Shown: positions 41,253 through 49,527 of the stretch, piece by piece | Position numbering within the stretch: position 1 is the stretch's first letter | Layout of the letters: every line of letters begins with the position of its first letter | NCBI RefSeq assembly: GCF_008119665.1 | Contig: NZ_CP043046.1 | Location: forward strand, 3,410,001 to 3,474,000 | Source: Pigmentiphaga aceris | Lineage (GTDB): Bacteria; Pseudomonadota; Gammaproteobacteria; Burkholderiales; Burkholderiaceae_B | Direction of reading: 5' to 3' | DNA: 64,000 bases | Translations under genes and position numbers: made by a program | Notes under the pieces: generated by a model | Told to the model about the DNA's origin: nothing | What the model saw: the letters and a program-made list of their open reading frames with translations, nothing else | Database searches by the model: none

Positions 41253-41927
41253 CTATTCCTGCTCGGCAACATCCTTCACCAACGCACCCAACACATCTTC
41301 CACCGATACGGGCTCACCGGTCTCGGACACGCCCCACAAGCTGAAAACATTGCGAGCCAGCTGCTTGCACACATTGTTCAGCGTGGCCGGCAAACGATCG
41401 GGCACATCCGACTGCAACAGCAGCTTGCTGCTGGAAAACATGGGCACCGGCGGCAGAATGCGGTGACGATAATGCCCCATCAGACTATCGACAGCCTTGT
41501 CCGCGGCAGCGCGCGCATGGGCATTGGTCGGCCACTGGGACGGCAAGGCCCGGGCACGCGGAAAGCGCTCCAGATCGCTCATCACCGTGCGAATGTCTTC
41601 ATGCGAATCACGGAACGGCAGCAGCACCAAGTCGGCAGGTTCCGCCAACATGCGATCGGTCGCAGGCCGATTGCCACCGCCATCCACCACACCGAACCAG
41701 TCCGGCACATTGCTGATGGTACGGATCACCTTGTTCAGATTGTCCGGGCTGCGCGCATCGAAAGGCAGATACGTGCGCGACTCCTTCGACAGCTTTTCGC
41801 GCGAAATGTCGGTCAGCACGCAGACCGCGCGTTTGCCCATCAGACCAATACCGTGCGCAATCATGTGCGACAGCGTCGTCTTGCCGGTGCCACCCTTATT
41901 ACCGATGATACAAACGATCTGCGCCAT
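41253..41927 (-). CDS. Orphan ParA/MinD-like ATPase
   Basis: 224 residues from the ATG at 41927. Deviant Walker A KGGTGKTT at 11-18 with the signature lysine K11 identifies the ParA/MinD superfamily. A VVDGGGNRP segment near 83 replaces the usual D-x-P-P motif, and PADLVLLPFRDS follows. There is no ParB/MinE partner next to it and no membrane-targeting helix is obvious. It lies 215 bases after dusA on the same strand; a -10-like TATAGT lies on the minus strand at 42016-42011. Functions of such orphans include positioning of enzyme or chemotaxis clusters and plasmid remnants; here unknown. Confidence 0.85.
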   Translation of the reverse strand: MAQIVCIIGNKGGTGKTTLSHMIAHGIGLMGKRAVCVLTDISREKLSKESRTYLPFDARSPDNLNKVIRTISNVPDWFGVVDGGGNRPATDRMLAEPADLVLLPFRDSHEDIRTVMSDLERFPRARALPSQWPTNAHARAAADKAVDSLMGHYRHRILPPVPMFSSSKLLLQSDVPDRLPATLNNVCKQLARNVFSLWGVSETGEPVSVEDVLGALVKDVAEQE

Positions 41928-42142
41928 GCCTTGCGTCACCCCGAATGATGCGTGGAATCCCGCTGAGTCTGACACTAGATCACCAAGCTCAAACACGGGA
42001 ACAGGCAAGGACTATAGCCGCAACTCGACCATGGCCGCGACGCGCGTTGCATTCAGTGCTGATACGGTGTGATCGGGCAACGCTGGTGCGGCTGATGCTG
42101 GAATTGACAGACTGCCGGTCAGACCGACCAGCAGACTGACGA

Positions 42143-43186
42143 TCAAGCTGCTCGTTTGTCCTGCGCGATCGATGCCCAGGCCCGATGGAACAAACCCGGA
42201 TCGTTCGGCGCCAGCAGCTTCGGATCGGACATCATCTGACGCCAGCGCCGAGAGCCGCGCCGGCCCGTGCCGAAGCCCAGCATATGGCGAGCAATCGAGC
42301 GTACGGTGTCCCCGGCGGCCACGCGCTGCACGGCATACTCGGTCATTGCGTCAATGATCGCTTCGTCGCTCAGCACGGGTTCGCCCGGCCAGAAAAGCTG
42401 CGACAACTCGGCCAACACTTCCGGCCGGTGATACGCCTCACGGCCAATCATCACACCGTCCAGAATCGCAGTCTCGGGGGTAGTCGGCGGATTGTCCAAA
42501 CCCAGCACACCCGCGATCTGCGCCACCTGCGACAAGCCGCCGTTCAGCACAATGTCGCAATCCGGGAAATCGCGCTTCAGCTGCGCCGCCACCTCGTAAC
42601 GCAGCGGCGGAATCTCGCGATTCTCGCGCGGCGACAAACCTTTCAGAATGGCATTGCGCGCATGCACGATAAACGTCGTGCAACCAGCATCCCGCACCGT
42701 GCCCACGAAATCGCGCACAAAGCCATACTCCACCACCTTGTCGATGCCGATGCGATGCTTGACCGTCACCGGAATCGACACGGCATCCCGCATGGCCTTG
42801 ACGCCATCGGCCACGGTATTGGGCTCTGCCATCAGACAGGCACCGAATGCGCCCTTCTGCACACGCTCCGACGGGCACCCGCAATTCAGGTTGACCTCGT
42901 CATACCCCCACTGCTCGCCCAGCTTCGCCGCCATGACCAGCGCTGGCGTCTCGCTACCGCCGATCTGTAGTGCGATCGGATGTTCGACTTCATCGAAATC
43001 CAGGTGGCGCGGATGTTCGCCGTGCTGAAGCGCACCGGTGGTGACCATCTCGGTGTACAGCAAGGCACGCGGCGCAAACAGGCGATGGAAGAAGCGGCAA
43101 TGCCGGTCAGTCCAGTCCATCATCGGGGCGACGCTAAGCTGCCGCGACAAGGCGGCAGGCAATGAATGTTGTTGGTTTGTCATCAT
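42143..43186 (-). CDS. dusA: tRNA-dihydrouridine synthase A
   Basis: FMN enzyme that reduces uridines 20/20a in the tRNA D-loop. 347 residues from paired ATGs at 43186/43183. VAPMMDWTDRHCRFFHRLF at 19-37, catalytic C102 (NLNCGCPS), and NGGLSQ near 245 are DusA-specific. dusA is a known integration site for some phages, but no integrase is adjacent. Confidence 0.95.
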   Translation of the reverse strand: MMTNQQHSLPAALSRQLSVAPMMDWTDRHCRFFHRLFAPRALLYTEMVTTGALQHGEHPRHLDFDEVEHPIALQIGGSETPALVMAAKLGEQWGYDEVNLNCGCPSERVQKGAFGACLMAEPNTVADGVKAMRDAVSIPVTVKHRIGIDKVVEYGFVRDFVGTVRDAGCTTFIVHARNAILKGLSPRENREIPPLRYEVAAQLKRDFPDCDIVLNGGLSQVAQIAGVLGLDNPPTTPETAILDGVMIGREAYHRPEVLAELSQLFWPGEPVLSDEAIIDAMTEYAVQRVAAGDTVRSIARHMLGFGTGRRGSRRWRQMMSDPKLLAPNDPGLFHRAWASIAQDKRAA

Positions 43187-43614
43187 GTGGGCCGCAGTCA
43201 GGCGGCCGTTTTCCTGCGTATTGAACGTTCGCGCATCTCTGCGCTGCCAAGCCCGCAAGCGTGACAGCGGCAGACGGCATGCAAAACGGCGGGTAAGCAC
43301 CGGATGCGGATCACCCGATAGCTTAACTCATGCCTGTATATGGCCTGGAACAGCGCTCACGTGAATGACCGCTCCGCCCGTCTTCCCAGCCGTCTTGGCA
43401 AACTGCGACCGGCCAAAGGAATTCGACAAACCCAATCGCTTGAACCGTGCACTACGCAGCCAATGCCTCGAATCATCCTGCGCCTATAGCACTTTCGAGG
43501 CTATGTGCCGCCAGACATTTTGCCTAGACTGGATGGCAGCATATTCACGCCCCCATGTGGAATCACGGTCCCAGCTGTGTTCACAGCGGCCAACAACTCC
43601 TGCCCATAAACACC
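43187..43614. other. 428-base region between dusA and the DUF1622 gene
   Basis: Holds the divergent promoters of both genes. A 7-bp dyad CCTCGAA-N21-TTCGAGG (43466-43500) frames a TATAGC-like box. No open frame here resembles a known protein. Confidence 0.4.
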
Positions 43615-43974
43615 ATGTTCGAACACACAGAACACTTCGTCCGCCTGAGCGTGGAATGGCTTCGTCTTGGCGTTGAGGCACTCGGTGCGGTCGTCATCTT
43701 GTTTGGCCTGCTGGCCACGCTGCGGGTGTTGTTCAGAAAATTCACTGGCGACCAGGAAGTCGGCTTCGGCAAGGCACGCATCACCTTTGCGCGTTACCTG
43801 ACCTTGGCACTTGAACTCCAATTGGCGGCCGACATTCTGTCGACATCGGTATCCCCAAGCTGGGACCAGATCGGCAAGCTGGCGGCGATTGCCGTGATCC
43901 GTACCGCGCTGAATTTCTTCCTCACGCAAGAAATGAAGGAAGAAGAACGAAATCCCGGCAAGACGATTCCCTGA
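43615..43974 (+). CDS. DUF1622 family membrane protein
   Basis: 119 residues from the ATG at 43615. Hydrophobic segments near 18-38 (GVEALGAVVILFGLLATLRVL), 62-75 and 88-105, with TFARYLTLALELQLAADILSTS and IRTALNFFLTQEM, the conserved DUF1622 core. Function unknown; such genes occur beside stress and envelope genes. Confidence 0.85.
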   Translation: MFEHTEHFVRLSVEWLRLGVEALGAVVILFGLLATLRVLFRKFTGDQEVGFGKARITFARYLTLALELQLAADILSTSVSPSWDQIGKLAAIAVIRTALNFFLTQEMKEEERNPGKTIP

Positions 43975-44277
43975 ACCGAAAGTCCGTCACGACCGTTTGG
44001 ATTAATCCCAAAAACTGAACGAATAAACCACATCACCAAGCCACCCCCAGTAAGCGCCCCGAGTAAGCCACACTCAAACGCACTCCCCTTTTTTGCTCAA
44101 GCAATGAAGGGCGACATGGCTGTGCACCGGCACGCGCCATCTCTTCCAACAAACAAAACCCGCGTTATTGCTCGCTTCAGCGCCGATGAGCGCTGATCTT
44201 CGCTTGCTTGGCACGTCCTTTGCCAAGCCCAGGATTCGCGTTAAGCCATCCGGCTGGCGTAAGTCCTGGAGAAAACG
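43975..44277 (+). promoter_or_regulatory. 303-base control region of the alcohol dehydrogenase operon
   Basis: Carries the sigma-54 promoter at 44208-44223 and, 12 bases upstream of it, the perfect dyad CAGCGC-N6-GCGCTG (44178-44195). The remainder (43975-44170) is AT-richer and would be the place for IHF and activator sites; none can be named with confidence. Confidence 0.5.
44208..44223 (+). promoter_or_regulatory. Sigma-54 (RpoN) promoter
   Basis: TTGGCACG-TCCT-TTGC matches the -24/-12 consensus TGGCACG-N4-TTGC completely, with GG and GC 12 bases apart. The predicted start is near 44235, about 43 bases before the alcohol dehydrogenase ATG. Confidence 0.85.
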
Positions 44278-45447
44278 ATGAGAGCACTACGCTGGCACGG
44301 CAAGCACGATATTCGTTGCGACAACGTGCCCGACCCGAAGATCGAACATCCGCGCGATGCCATCATCAAGATGAGCGCTTGCGCAATCTGTGGTTCTGAC
44401 CTGCACCTGTTCGACGGCTTCATGCCGGGCATGAAATCCGGCGACATCATGGGTCATGAGTTCATGGGTGAGGTTGTGGAGGTGGGCAAGCACAACAAGG
44501 CGCTGAAGGTAGGCGATCGCGTGGTCGTGCCGTTCACCATTACCTGCGGTGAATGCGATCAGTGCAAGCGCGGCAATTTCTCGGTCTGCGAGCGCAGCAA
44601 CCGCAACAAGGACTTGGCGGCCAAGGCATTTGGACACACCACTGCAGGCCTGTTCGGCTATTCCCATTTGACGGGTGGTTATCCGGGCGGCCAGGCCGAA
44701 TATGTGCGTGTGCCGTTTGCAGACAAGACGCACATCAAGATTCCCAATGGCCTGAGCGATGAGCAGGTGCTGTTCCTGGGCGACATTTTCCCCACGGGCT
44801 GGCAAGCCGCTGTGCAGTGCGATATCGAGCCGACTGACACGGTCTGCATCTGGGGTGCCGGCCCGGTCGGGCAGATGGCGATTCGCAGTGCGGTATTGCT
44901 GGGGGCCAAGCAGGTGATTGTGATCGACCGTGTGCCTGAACGCCTGAGCATGGCTGTTGCAGGCGGTGCGATCCCGATCAATTTCGACAATGAAAGTGTG
45001 ATTGATCGCTTGATGGAACTGACGCAGGGCAAGGGGCCTGAGAAGTGCATCGACGCAGTGGGCATGGAATCGCATGCAACCGGCACGGTCGATGCCATGT
45101 ATGACCGCGTGAAGCAGGCCGTGATGCTGGAAAGCGATCGGCCGCATGTGCTGCGCGAAATGATCTATGTGTGCCGGCCGGCGGGGACGCTGTCGGTACC
45201 TGGCGTGTACGGCGGCCTGATCGACAAGATTCCTTTCGGTGCGGCAATGAACAAGGGCCTGACCTGGCGCATGGGGCAGACGCACGTGAACCGTTGGAGC
45301 GAGGACTTGCTGCGCCGGATTCAGGAAGGTCAGATCGACCCATCTTTTGTGATCACCCACACCGTATCGATGGAGGAAGGTCCGGGCATGTACAAAACCT
45401 TCCGCGACAAGCACGACGGCTGCATCAAAGTCGTCATCAAACCCTAG
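44278..45447 (+). CDS. Zinc-dependent alcohol dehydrogenase, formaldehyde-dehydrogenase-like
   Basis: 389 residues of the MDR superfamily. Catalytic zinc ligands C38 (CAICGSDLH), H60 and E61 (GHEFMG); structural zinc cysteines C90, C93, C96 and C104. The Rossmann motif is [13 protein letters not shown] near 183-195. An insertion with [26 protein letters not shown] places it with glutathione-independent formaldehyde/alcohol dehydrogenases. It is the first gene after a sigma-54 promoter, has GGAG before the ATG, and is followed after six bases by an unidentified gene. Confidence 0.92.
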   Translation: MRALRWHGKHDIRCDNVPDPKIEHPRDAIIKMSACAICGSDLHLFDGFMPGMKSGDIMGHEFMGEVVEVGKHNKALKVGDRVVVPFTITCGECDQCKRGNFSVCERSNRNKDLAAKAFGHTTAGLFGYSHLTGGYPGGQAEYVRVPFADKTHIKIPNGLSDEQVLFLGDIFPTGWQAAVQCDIEPTDTVCIWGAGPVGQMAIRSAVLLGAKQVIVIDRVPERLSMAVAGGAIPINFDNESVIDRLMELTQGKGPEKCIDAVGMESHATGTVDAMYDRVKQAVMLESDRPHVLREMIYVCRPAGTLSVPGVYGGLIDKIPFGAAMNKGLTWRMGQTHVNRWSEDLLRRIQEGQIDPSFVITHTVSMEEGPGMYKTFRDKHDGCIKVVIKP

Positions 45448-45453
45448 GAGGCC

Positions 45454-46062
45454 ATGATGCATACGCGTGATTCACAACACAGATCGACAAACCGGCCTCG
45501 TAACCCGCCGCCTGCAACAACGAAGATTGCGCGTGGCCTGGGCTGGTTCAGCATTGCGCTGGGCGTGGCCGAGATCGTGATGCCACGCACCGTGGCACGG
45601 CTGTGCGGCATGCAGGAAAACGAGCGGCTGGTGCAGGCATATGGTCTTCGTGAGATTGCTGTGGGCATCGGCATTCTGTGTGCACGCGACCCGCGCCCAT
45701 GGTTGTGGGCACGGGTGGCGGGCGATGCACTGGATGCCGGCACCTTGGTCACGCAGGTGGATTCGCGCGACAAACAGGCGGTACAGCGCGGTGATGTCGC
45801 CTTGGCCAGCGTGGCTGCGATCACAGCGCTTGACGTATACACCGCGCAAACCTGGAAGCCCTTGTCGGTTGACCAACAATCGGCCTACGACTACAGCGGC
45901 CGTGTAGGCATGCCGCAGTCACCTGACCGGATGCGCGGCTTGGCAAGACGCGACTTCAAGGTGCCGCGTGACATGCGTACGCCCGAGGCCTTGCGTCCGT
46001 GGCCCACGGCACCGCAGCCAGGCTCGACCCAGCCCGATGCTGGCCCGTTGACCATTGCTTGA
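45454..46062 (+). CDS. Unidentified protein with hydrophobic central part, downstream of alcohol dehydrogenase
   Basis: 202 residues from the ATG at 45454 behind AGGAGG. The first 24 residues are polar and basic. Two or three moderately hydrophobic segments follow (GLGWFSIALGVAEIVMP at 28-44, GLREIAVGIGILCA near 64-77, VALASVAAITALDVYTA near 116-132). The tail of about 70 residues is Pro/Arg-rich. I do not recognise a family. The tight spacing to the dehydrogenase suggests joint transcription from the sigma-54 promoter. Confidence 0.75.
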   Translation: MMHTRDSQHRSTNRPRNPPPATTKIARGLGWFSIALGVAEIVMPRTVARLCGMQENERLVQAYGLREIAVGIGILCARDPRPWLWARVAGDALDAGTLVTQVDSRDKQAVQRGDVALASVAAITALDVYTAQTWKPLSVDQQSAYDYSGRVGMPQSPDRMRGLARRDFKVPRDMRTPEALRPWPTAPQPGSTQPDAGPLTIA

Positions 46063-46161
46063 GGATTGGCGCGACTGAAGCCTGAATGTTGACGCGCGGG
46101 CTTGCAATCGAGTTCGCACACCGTGCGGTCAACCGCCCCACCCCACACCCGGAGCACCCTT

Positions 46162-46566
46162 ATGTCCTTAAGTGCGGCCCTTGCCCGCTACAAGCGCATC
46201 GCCGAATTTGCCGCCTCACGTGTCGGCGATTACACAGAGCTATGCGCGCTGGAGCTGGCGACCTACCGAAACGCGCTGGTGTCGATGATCTCGGCCTATG
46301 TCGCCATGATTTTCTGCGCGATCTTTGCGCTCGGCTTTTTCTCACTGGCAGTACTGGTGTCATTCTGGGACAGCGACTATCGGGTGATTGCCGCATGGAG
46401 CATTTTTGCCGCATGGCTGGTGCTCGCAGTGCTTGCATTCGTGATCGCGCGCAAGAGCGCCCCCGATGCCGCCCCGCAATCGATATTGAGCCAGCAGATC
46501 AAACTCGACCTCGACACTATCAAGGGAAATTATGAATACGACGACCGCATCGATTCGACGCGATAG
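46162..46566 (+). CDS. Phage-holin-like (YqjE-type) membrane protein
   Basis: 134 residues from the ATG at 46162 (GGAG upstream). An amphipathic N-terminus rich in charged residues is followed by two membrane helices at about 48-70 and 75-97 (IFCAIFALGFFSLAVLVSFW, AAWSIFAAWLVLAVLAFVIA), then a polar tail. This is the pattern of the YqjE/holin-superfamily-III proteins that occur with YqjD and YqjK and are tied to ribosome-membrane and stress functions. It overlaps the next gene by 35 bases. Confidence 0.75.
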   Translation: MSLSAALARYKRIAEFAASRVGDYTELCALELATYRNALVSMISAYVAMIFCAIFALGFFSLAVLVSFWDSDYRVIAAWSIFAAWLVLAVLAFVIARKSAPDAAPQSILSQQIKLDLDTIKGNYEYDDRIDSTR

Positions 46567-46807
46567 CCTGTTGATCCGTATGGCAATGGATCGCCAGCAC
46601 TTGGCCACGGCCCTGGCGCGCACGCCCCGGCTTACGACCGCGAGTTTTGTTGATCCCGCCACGCGAGATTGGCTGATGACGGCAGCGTTGTGGGGCTTGA
46701 GCGCGCTGAAGCTGCCCGCTTTTGTGAAGGTGCCCTTGCGCAGCGCGGCCTCGATTTCCTTGCGAAATCGTGTGGCAGCGTTGATGAACTCAGGGCCGCG
46801 CGCCTAG
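46532..46807 (+). CDS. Small YqjK-like protein
   Basis: 91 residues from the ATG at 46532, with AAGGGA upstream inside the end of the preceding gene. N-terminal polar helix (SIRRDSLLIRMAMDRQHLATAL), then a hydrophobic C-terminal part (MTAALWGLSALKLPAFVKVPLRSA). Position directly after a YqjE-type gene fits YqjK. It overlaps the convergent LysR gene by 18 bases. Confidence 0.65.
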   Translation: MNTTTASIRRDSLLIRMAMDRQHLATALARTPRLTTASFVDPATRDWLMTAALWGLSALKLPAFVKVPLRSAASISLRNRVAALMNSGPRA

Positions 46808-47710
46808 CTTGGAAGGCGGGACTTGCGAACCCGCCACCAACTGCGCAACCAGTTCACCCACATACGCGGGCAACTCATCAAGCTGACGCATGCACACCAC
46901 CAGTTTGCGCGCCGCCCACGGGTCGGACAAGGCAATGCGCCGGATCTTCATGGTCTTGGCGCATCGTATTGCAGCAGCTTCGGGCACGATGCCAATGCCG
47001 ATACCCAGTTCGACCATGCGACATAGCGCGTCGAAATTGCGCAGTCGCACCCGGTAGTGAAACTGCCGGCCATCACGTCGTGCGTGTGCGGCCAAGTGCG
47101 CTTGCAGTGCACTGCCTTCCACCAGACCGACGAAGTCGAAGTCGATCAGCTCGGCAAGCGCTACGCTTCGACGCCCTGCCAGCACGTGTGAACGGGGCAC
47201 GACCAGCGTCAACCGGTCGGGCCTGAACGGCAGCGTTTGCAGTCCGCTCAGATCGACACTGTCTGCCACGATGCCCAGATCGCAGGTACGCATGCGCACG
47301 GCATCCACGATGTCCTGACTGCTTCGCTCTTCGAACTCGATAGAAATGCGCGGGTGTGCCGCCAGGAAACCTTCGATTGCAGCAGGCACGTGTTCGCTCA
47401 GTGCGGCGGTATTGCACAAGATCCGCACATGGCCTTTCAGGCCCCTGCCATACTCGCCCAGGTCATCACGCATCCGCTCCATTTGCGACAGCACGGTACG
47501 GGCATGGTGCAGCAAGGTATGGCCTGGCGCGGTCAGTTGCACACCTTGTTTGGCACGTGTCATCAGCGGCATGCCCAGCATGTCCTCCATGGCGCGTACG
47601 CGCGCACTTGCCGATGCCAAGCTCATGTGTGAACGACTTGCGCCGCTGGTAATGGTGCCGGCTTCGGCAATGTGCAGGATCAGCTTCAGATCGGTCAGGT
47701 CGAAACGCAT
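46790..47710 (-). CDS. LysR-family transcriptional regulator
   Basis: 306 residues from the ATG at 47710 (MRFDLTDLKLILHIAEAG). Winged helix at 1-60 with SHMSLASASARVRAMEDMLGMPLMTR, then the periplasmic-binding-like effector domain at 90-295. It is divergent from the TauE/SafE permease gene across 116 bases that contain an 8-bp dyad, so it probably controls that permease and itself. The effector is unknown. Confidence 0.92.
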   Translation of the reverse strand: MRFDLTDLKLILHIAEAGTITSGASRSHMSLASASARVRAMEDMLGMPLMTRAKQGVQLTAPGHTLLHHARTVLSQMERMRDDLGEYGRGLKGHVRILCNTAALSEHVPAAIEGFLAAHPRISIEFEERSSQDIVDAVRMRTCDLGIVADSVDLSGLQTLPFRPDRLTLVVPRSHVLAGRRSVALAELIDFDFVGLVEGSALQAHLAAHARRDGRQFHYRVRLRNFDALCRMVELGIGIGIVPEAAAIRCAKTMKIRRIALSDPWAARKLVVCMRQLDELPAYVGELVAQLVAGSQVPPSKLGARP

Positions 47711-47750
47711 CCTGCAACCGTAGCACGGGCGAGTAGTTGAATCATCATTC

Positions 47751-47773
47751 ATCCTCAGCCCAGGACTGAGGAT
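47751..47773. promoter_or_regulatory. 8-bp dyad between LysR and TauE/SafE genes
   Basis: ATCCTCAG-N7-CTGAGGAT, a perfect inverted repeat in the divergent intergenic region, centred 52 bases from the LysR start and 65 from the permease start. It does not fit strict T-N11-A but is the best candidate LysR binding site. Confidence 0.6.
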
Positions 47774-47826
47774 GGATCTGCCAATCGCAGCTGTTCAGCC
47801 GCCCTGGCACTCGCCAGAATGCCGGC

Positions 47827-48567
47827 ATGGACACCGCTACCCTCTTACTCGCCGCCTTGGTCTTTCTGCTTGCTGGCACCGTCAAAGGTGTCGTGGGCCT
47901 GGGCCTGCCCACCATTGCGATGGGGCTTCTCGCGCTGGGCATGCCGCCAGCCACTGCGGCTGCCCTGCTGCTGGTGCCGTCTTTCGTGACCAACGTTTGG
48001 CAGATCGCGCCGTTCAAAGGGATTGGTGTCCTGTTGCGCAGGCTTGCCCCGCTGCTGATCGCGGCCAGTGTCGGCACGATTGCCGGGGGACTGGTATTCG
48101 GTGCACCGGCTGGCACCTGGGCCTCGCTTGCGCTTGGCATCACCTTGGTTTTGTACGCCGTCTGGGGGTTGGCTGGCCGCCAGTTTCGCGTTGCCGAAAA
48201 ACATGAAGCTTGGACAGGTGTATTAGTGGGCTTGGTCACGGGCGTAGTGACTGCCGCCACCGGCGTATTCGTGGTGCCCGCCGTGCCCTACCTGCAGGCG
48301 CTTGGCCTGTCGAAGAACACCTTGATTCAGGCAATGGGTATTTCGTTCACGGTCTCCACGCTTGCGCTAGCAGCAATGTTGAGCGGCACCGGCAGCCTGA
48401 GCTTGCCAACGATCCTGTCTTCACTGCTGATGCTGTTGCCTGCGTTGCTGGGCGTGGAAATCGGCAAGCGTATTCGCCATCGCATGTCGCCTGCCACCTT
48501 CCGGCTGTGTTTCCTGCTCGGCCTGGCTGCACTGGGTAGCTACATGGTGTATCGGGCGATGGGATGA
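47827..48567 (+). CDS. TauE/SafE family sulfite/organosulfur-type permease
   Basis: 246 residues with about eight membrane segments in two homologous halves: GTVKGVVGLGLPTIAMGLLALGMPPATAAALLL near 17-49 and GLVTGVVTAATGVFVVPAVPYLQALGL near 134-160. Family members export sulfite, sulfoacetate or similar anions. The divergent LysR protein is its probable regulator. Confidence 0.9.
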   Translation: MDTATLLLAALVFLLAGTVKGVVGLGLPTIAMGLLALGMPPATAAALLLVPSFVTNVWQIAPFKGIGVLLRRLAPLLIAASVGTIAGGLVFGAPAGTWASLALGITLVLYAVWGLAGRQFRVAEKHEAWTGVLVGLVTGVVTAATGVFVVPAVPYLQALGLSKNTLIQAMGISFTVSTLALAAMLSGTGSLSLPTILSSLLMLLPALLGVEIGKRIRHRMSPATFRLCFLLGLAALGSYMVYRAMG

Positions 48568-48578
48568 CGCCTTTCAGC

Positions 48579-48603
48579 AAAAAAAAGCGGCCCGCAGGCC
48601 GCT
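48579..48603 (-). terminator. Intrinsic terminator of the DUF378 gene
   Basis: Minus-strand AGCGGCC-N4-GGCCGCT (48597-48603 and 48586-48592) followed by eight T. It sits between the convergent permease and DUF378 genes and can act on both. Confidence 0.85.
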
Positions 48604-48622
48604 CCGTACATCGCATCGACGT

Positions 48623-48880
48623 TCACAGGCGGTGTCGTCCGCCAAGCCGGGTCAACAGATAGATGCCGTACACCGCGGACAGCCCGACCAGCAGGTAAAC
48701 GGCGCGGCTCAACCCGCTGTCGGGACCGAACAGGCTGGCCACCAGGTCGATCCGGAAGGCACCAACCAGCCCCCAGTTCAGGCCTCCAACGATCATCAGG
48801 ATCAACGCGATCCAACCGGCAACCGAAATGGGAGCAACATCAGCGCGCATACTGCCGGGGTGTGTGGAATCAATAGGCAT
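48623..48880 (-). CDS. DUF378 family small membrane protein
   Basis: 85 residues from the ATG at 48880, with GAGGA seven bases upstream. GWIALILMIVGGLNWGLVGAF at 22-42 is the DUF378 signature, followed by a second membrane helix with SRAVYLLVGLSAVYGIYLL. Function unknown; often found with stress proteins. Confidence 0.9.
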   Translation of the reverse strand: MPIDSTHPGSMRADVAPISVAGWIALILMIVGGLNWGLVGAFRIDLVASLFGPDSGLSRAVYLLVGLSAVYGIYLLTRLGGRHRL

Positions 48881-48951
48881 GGATAGTTCCTCTGCAAGTT
48901 GTACCGGGCAGATGCGCCGGTGCATTCACCTGCGCAGACACCATGCCTGCC

Positions 48952-49039
48952 ATGCATCGCCACATCAGTTCTGACTAACACCTGAATTTCGGTACATTCT
49001 TCCCGAGTTTCACCGCCCTGCTGGTGCGTGGCGATGCAT
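48952..49039. repeat. 12-bp perfect inverted repeat, arms 64 bases apart
   Basis: ATGCATCGCCAC at 48952-48963 and GTGGCGATGCAT at 49028-49039, in the gap between the DUF378 and second Hsp20 genes. A dyad of this size at this distance is about what chance allows once in such a window. Confidence 0.5.
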
Positions 49040-49081
49040 AACTTGCCTCACACGAGTTTGCCTGCGCTGATGCCTCCGGAC

Positions 49082-49513
49082 TTATTCCACCGTCACCTCA
49101 ATGCGCCGTGGCTGCGCATGTGCGGCCTTCGGGATGCGCACCTCAAGCACACCTTGCACGAAAGTCGCGGCAATCTGGGATGGGTCAAGCTCTTTGCTGA
49201 GCGTGAAGCTGCGGCGATAGCGCGGCAATTGCACTTCGGCATGCCCGGCTTGCAGGCCTTGGGCGGCGGGCAATGACACCTCGCTTTCGATGGTCAGCGT
49301 ATCGCTGTCGATGCGCAGATGCAGGTGCTCTTTGTTCACGCCCGGCATGTCGGCCACCAGCAAGATGCCATTGCCATCTTCCACGACATCGACCGGCGGC
49401 AGCAGCGCGGGTTCACGCTCCTTGGCTGCACGGTCTTGCTGCGGGGCACGTTCGACGGTCTGGGTGTTGTTGTCCACGCGGTTGTCCATGCGGTTGTCCA
49501 TATGCTTGTCCAT
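49082..49513 (-). CDS. Small heat shock protein (Hsp20 family), second copy
   Basis: 143 residues; ATP-independent holdase. The N-terminus MDKHMDNRMDNRVDNN is a short polar repeat. The alpha-crystallin domain spans about 38-143 with PPVDVVEDGNGILLVADMPGV and RRSFTLSKELDPSQIAATFVQGVLEVRIPK; the terminal R-I-E-V resembles the I-x-I/V tail used in oligomer formation. It is 14 bases after the first Hsp20 gene with CGGAG as ribosome binding site. Confidence 0.93.
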   Translation of the reverse strand: MDKHMDNRMDNRVDNNTQTVERAPQQDRAAKEREPALLPPVDVVEDGNGILLVADMPGVNKEHLHLRIDSDTLTIESEVSLPAAQGLQAGHAEVQLPRYRRSFTLSKELDPSQIAATFVQGVLEVRIPKAAHAQPRRIEVTVE

Positions 49514-49527
49514 GACGATTCTCCGGA

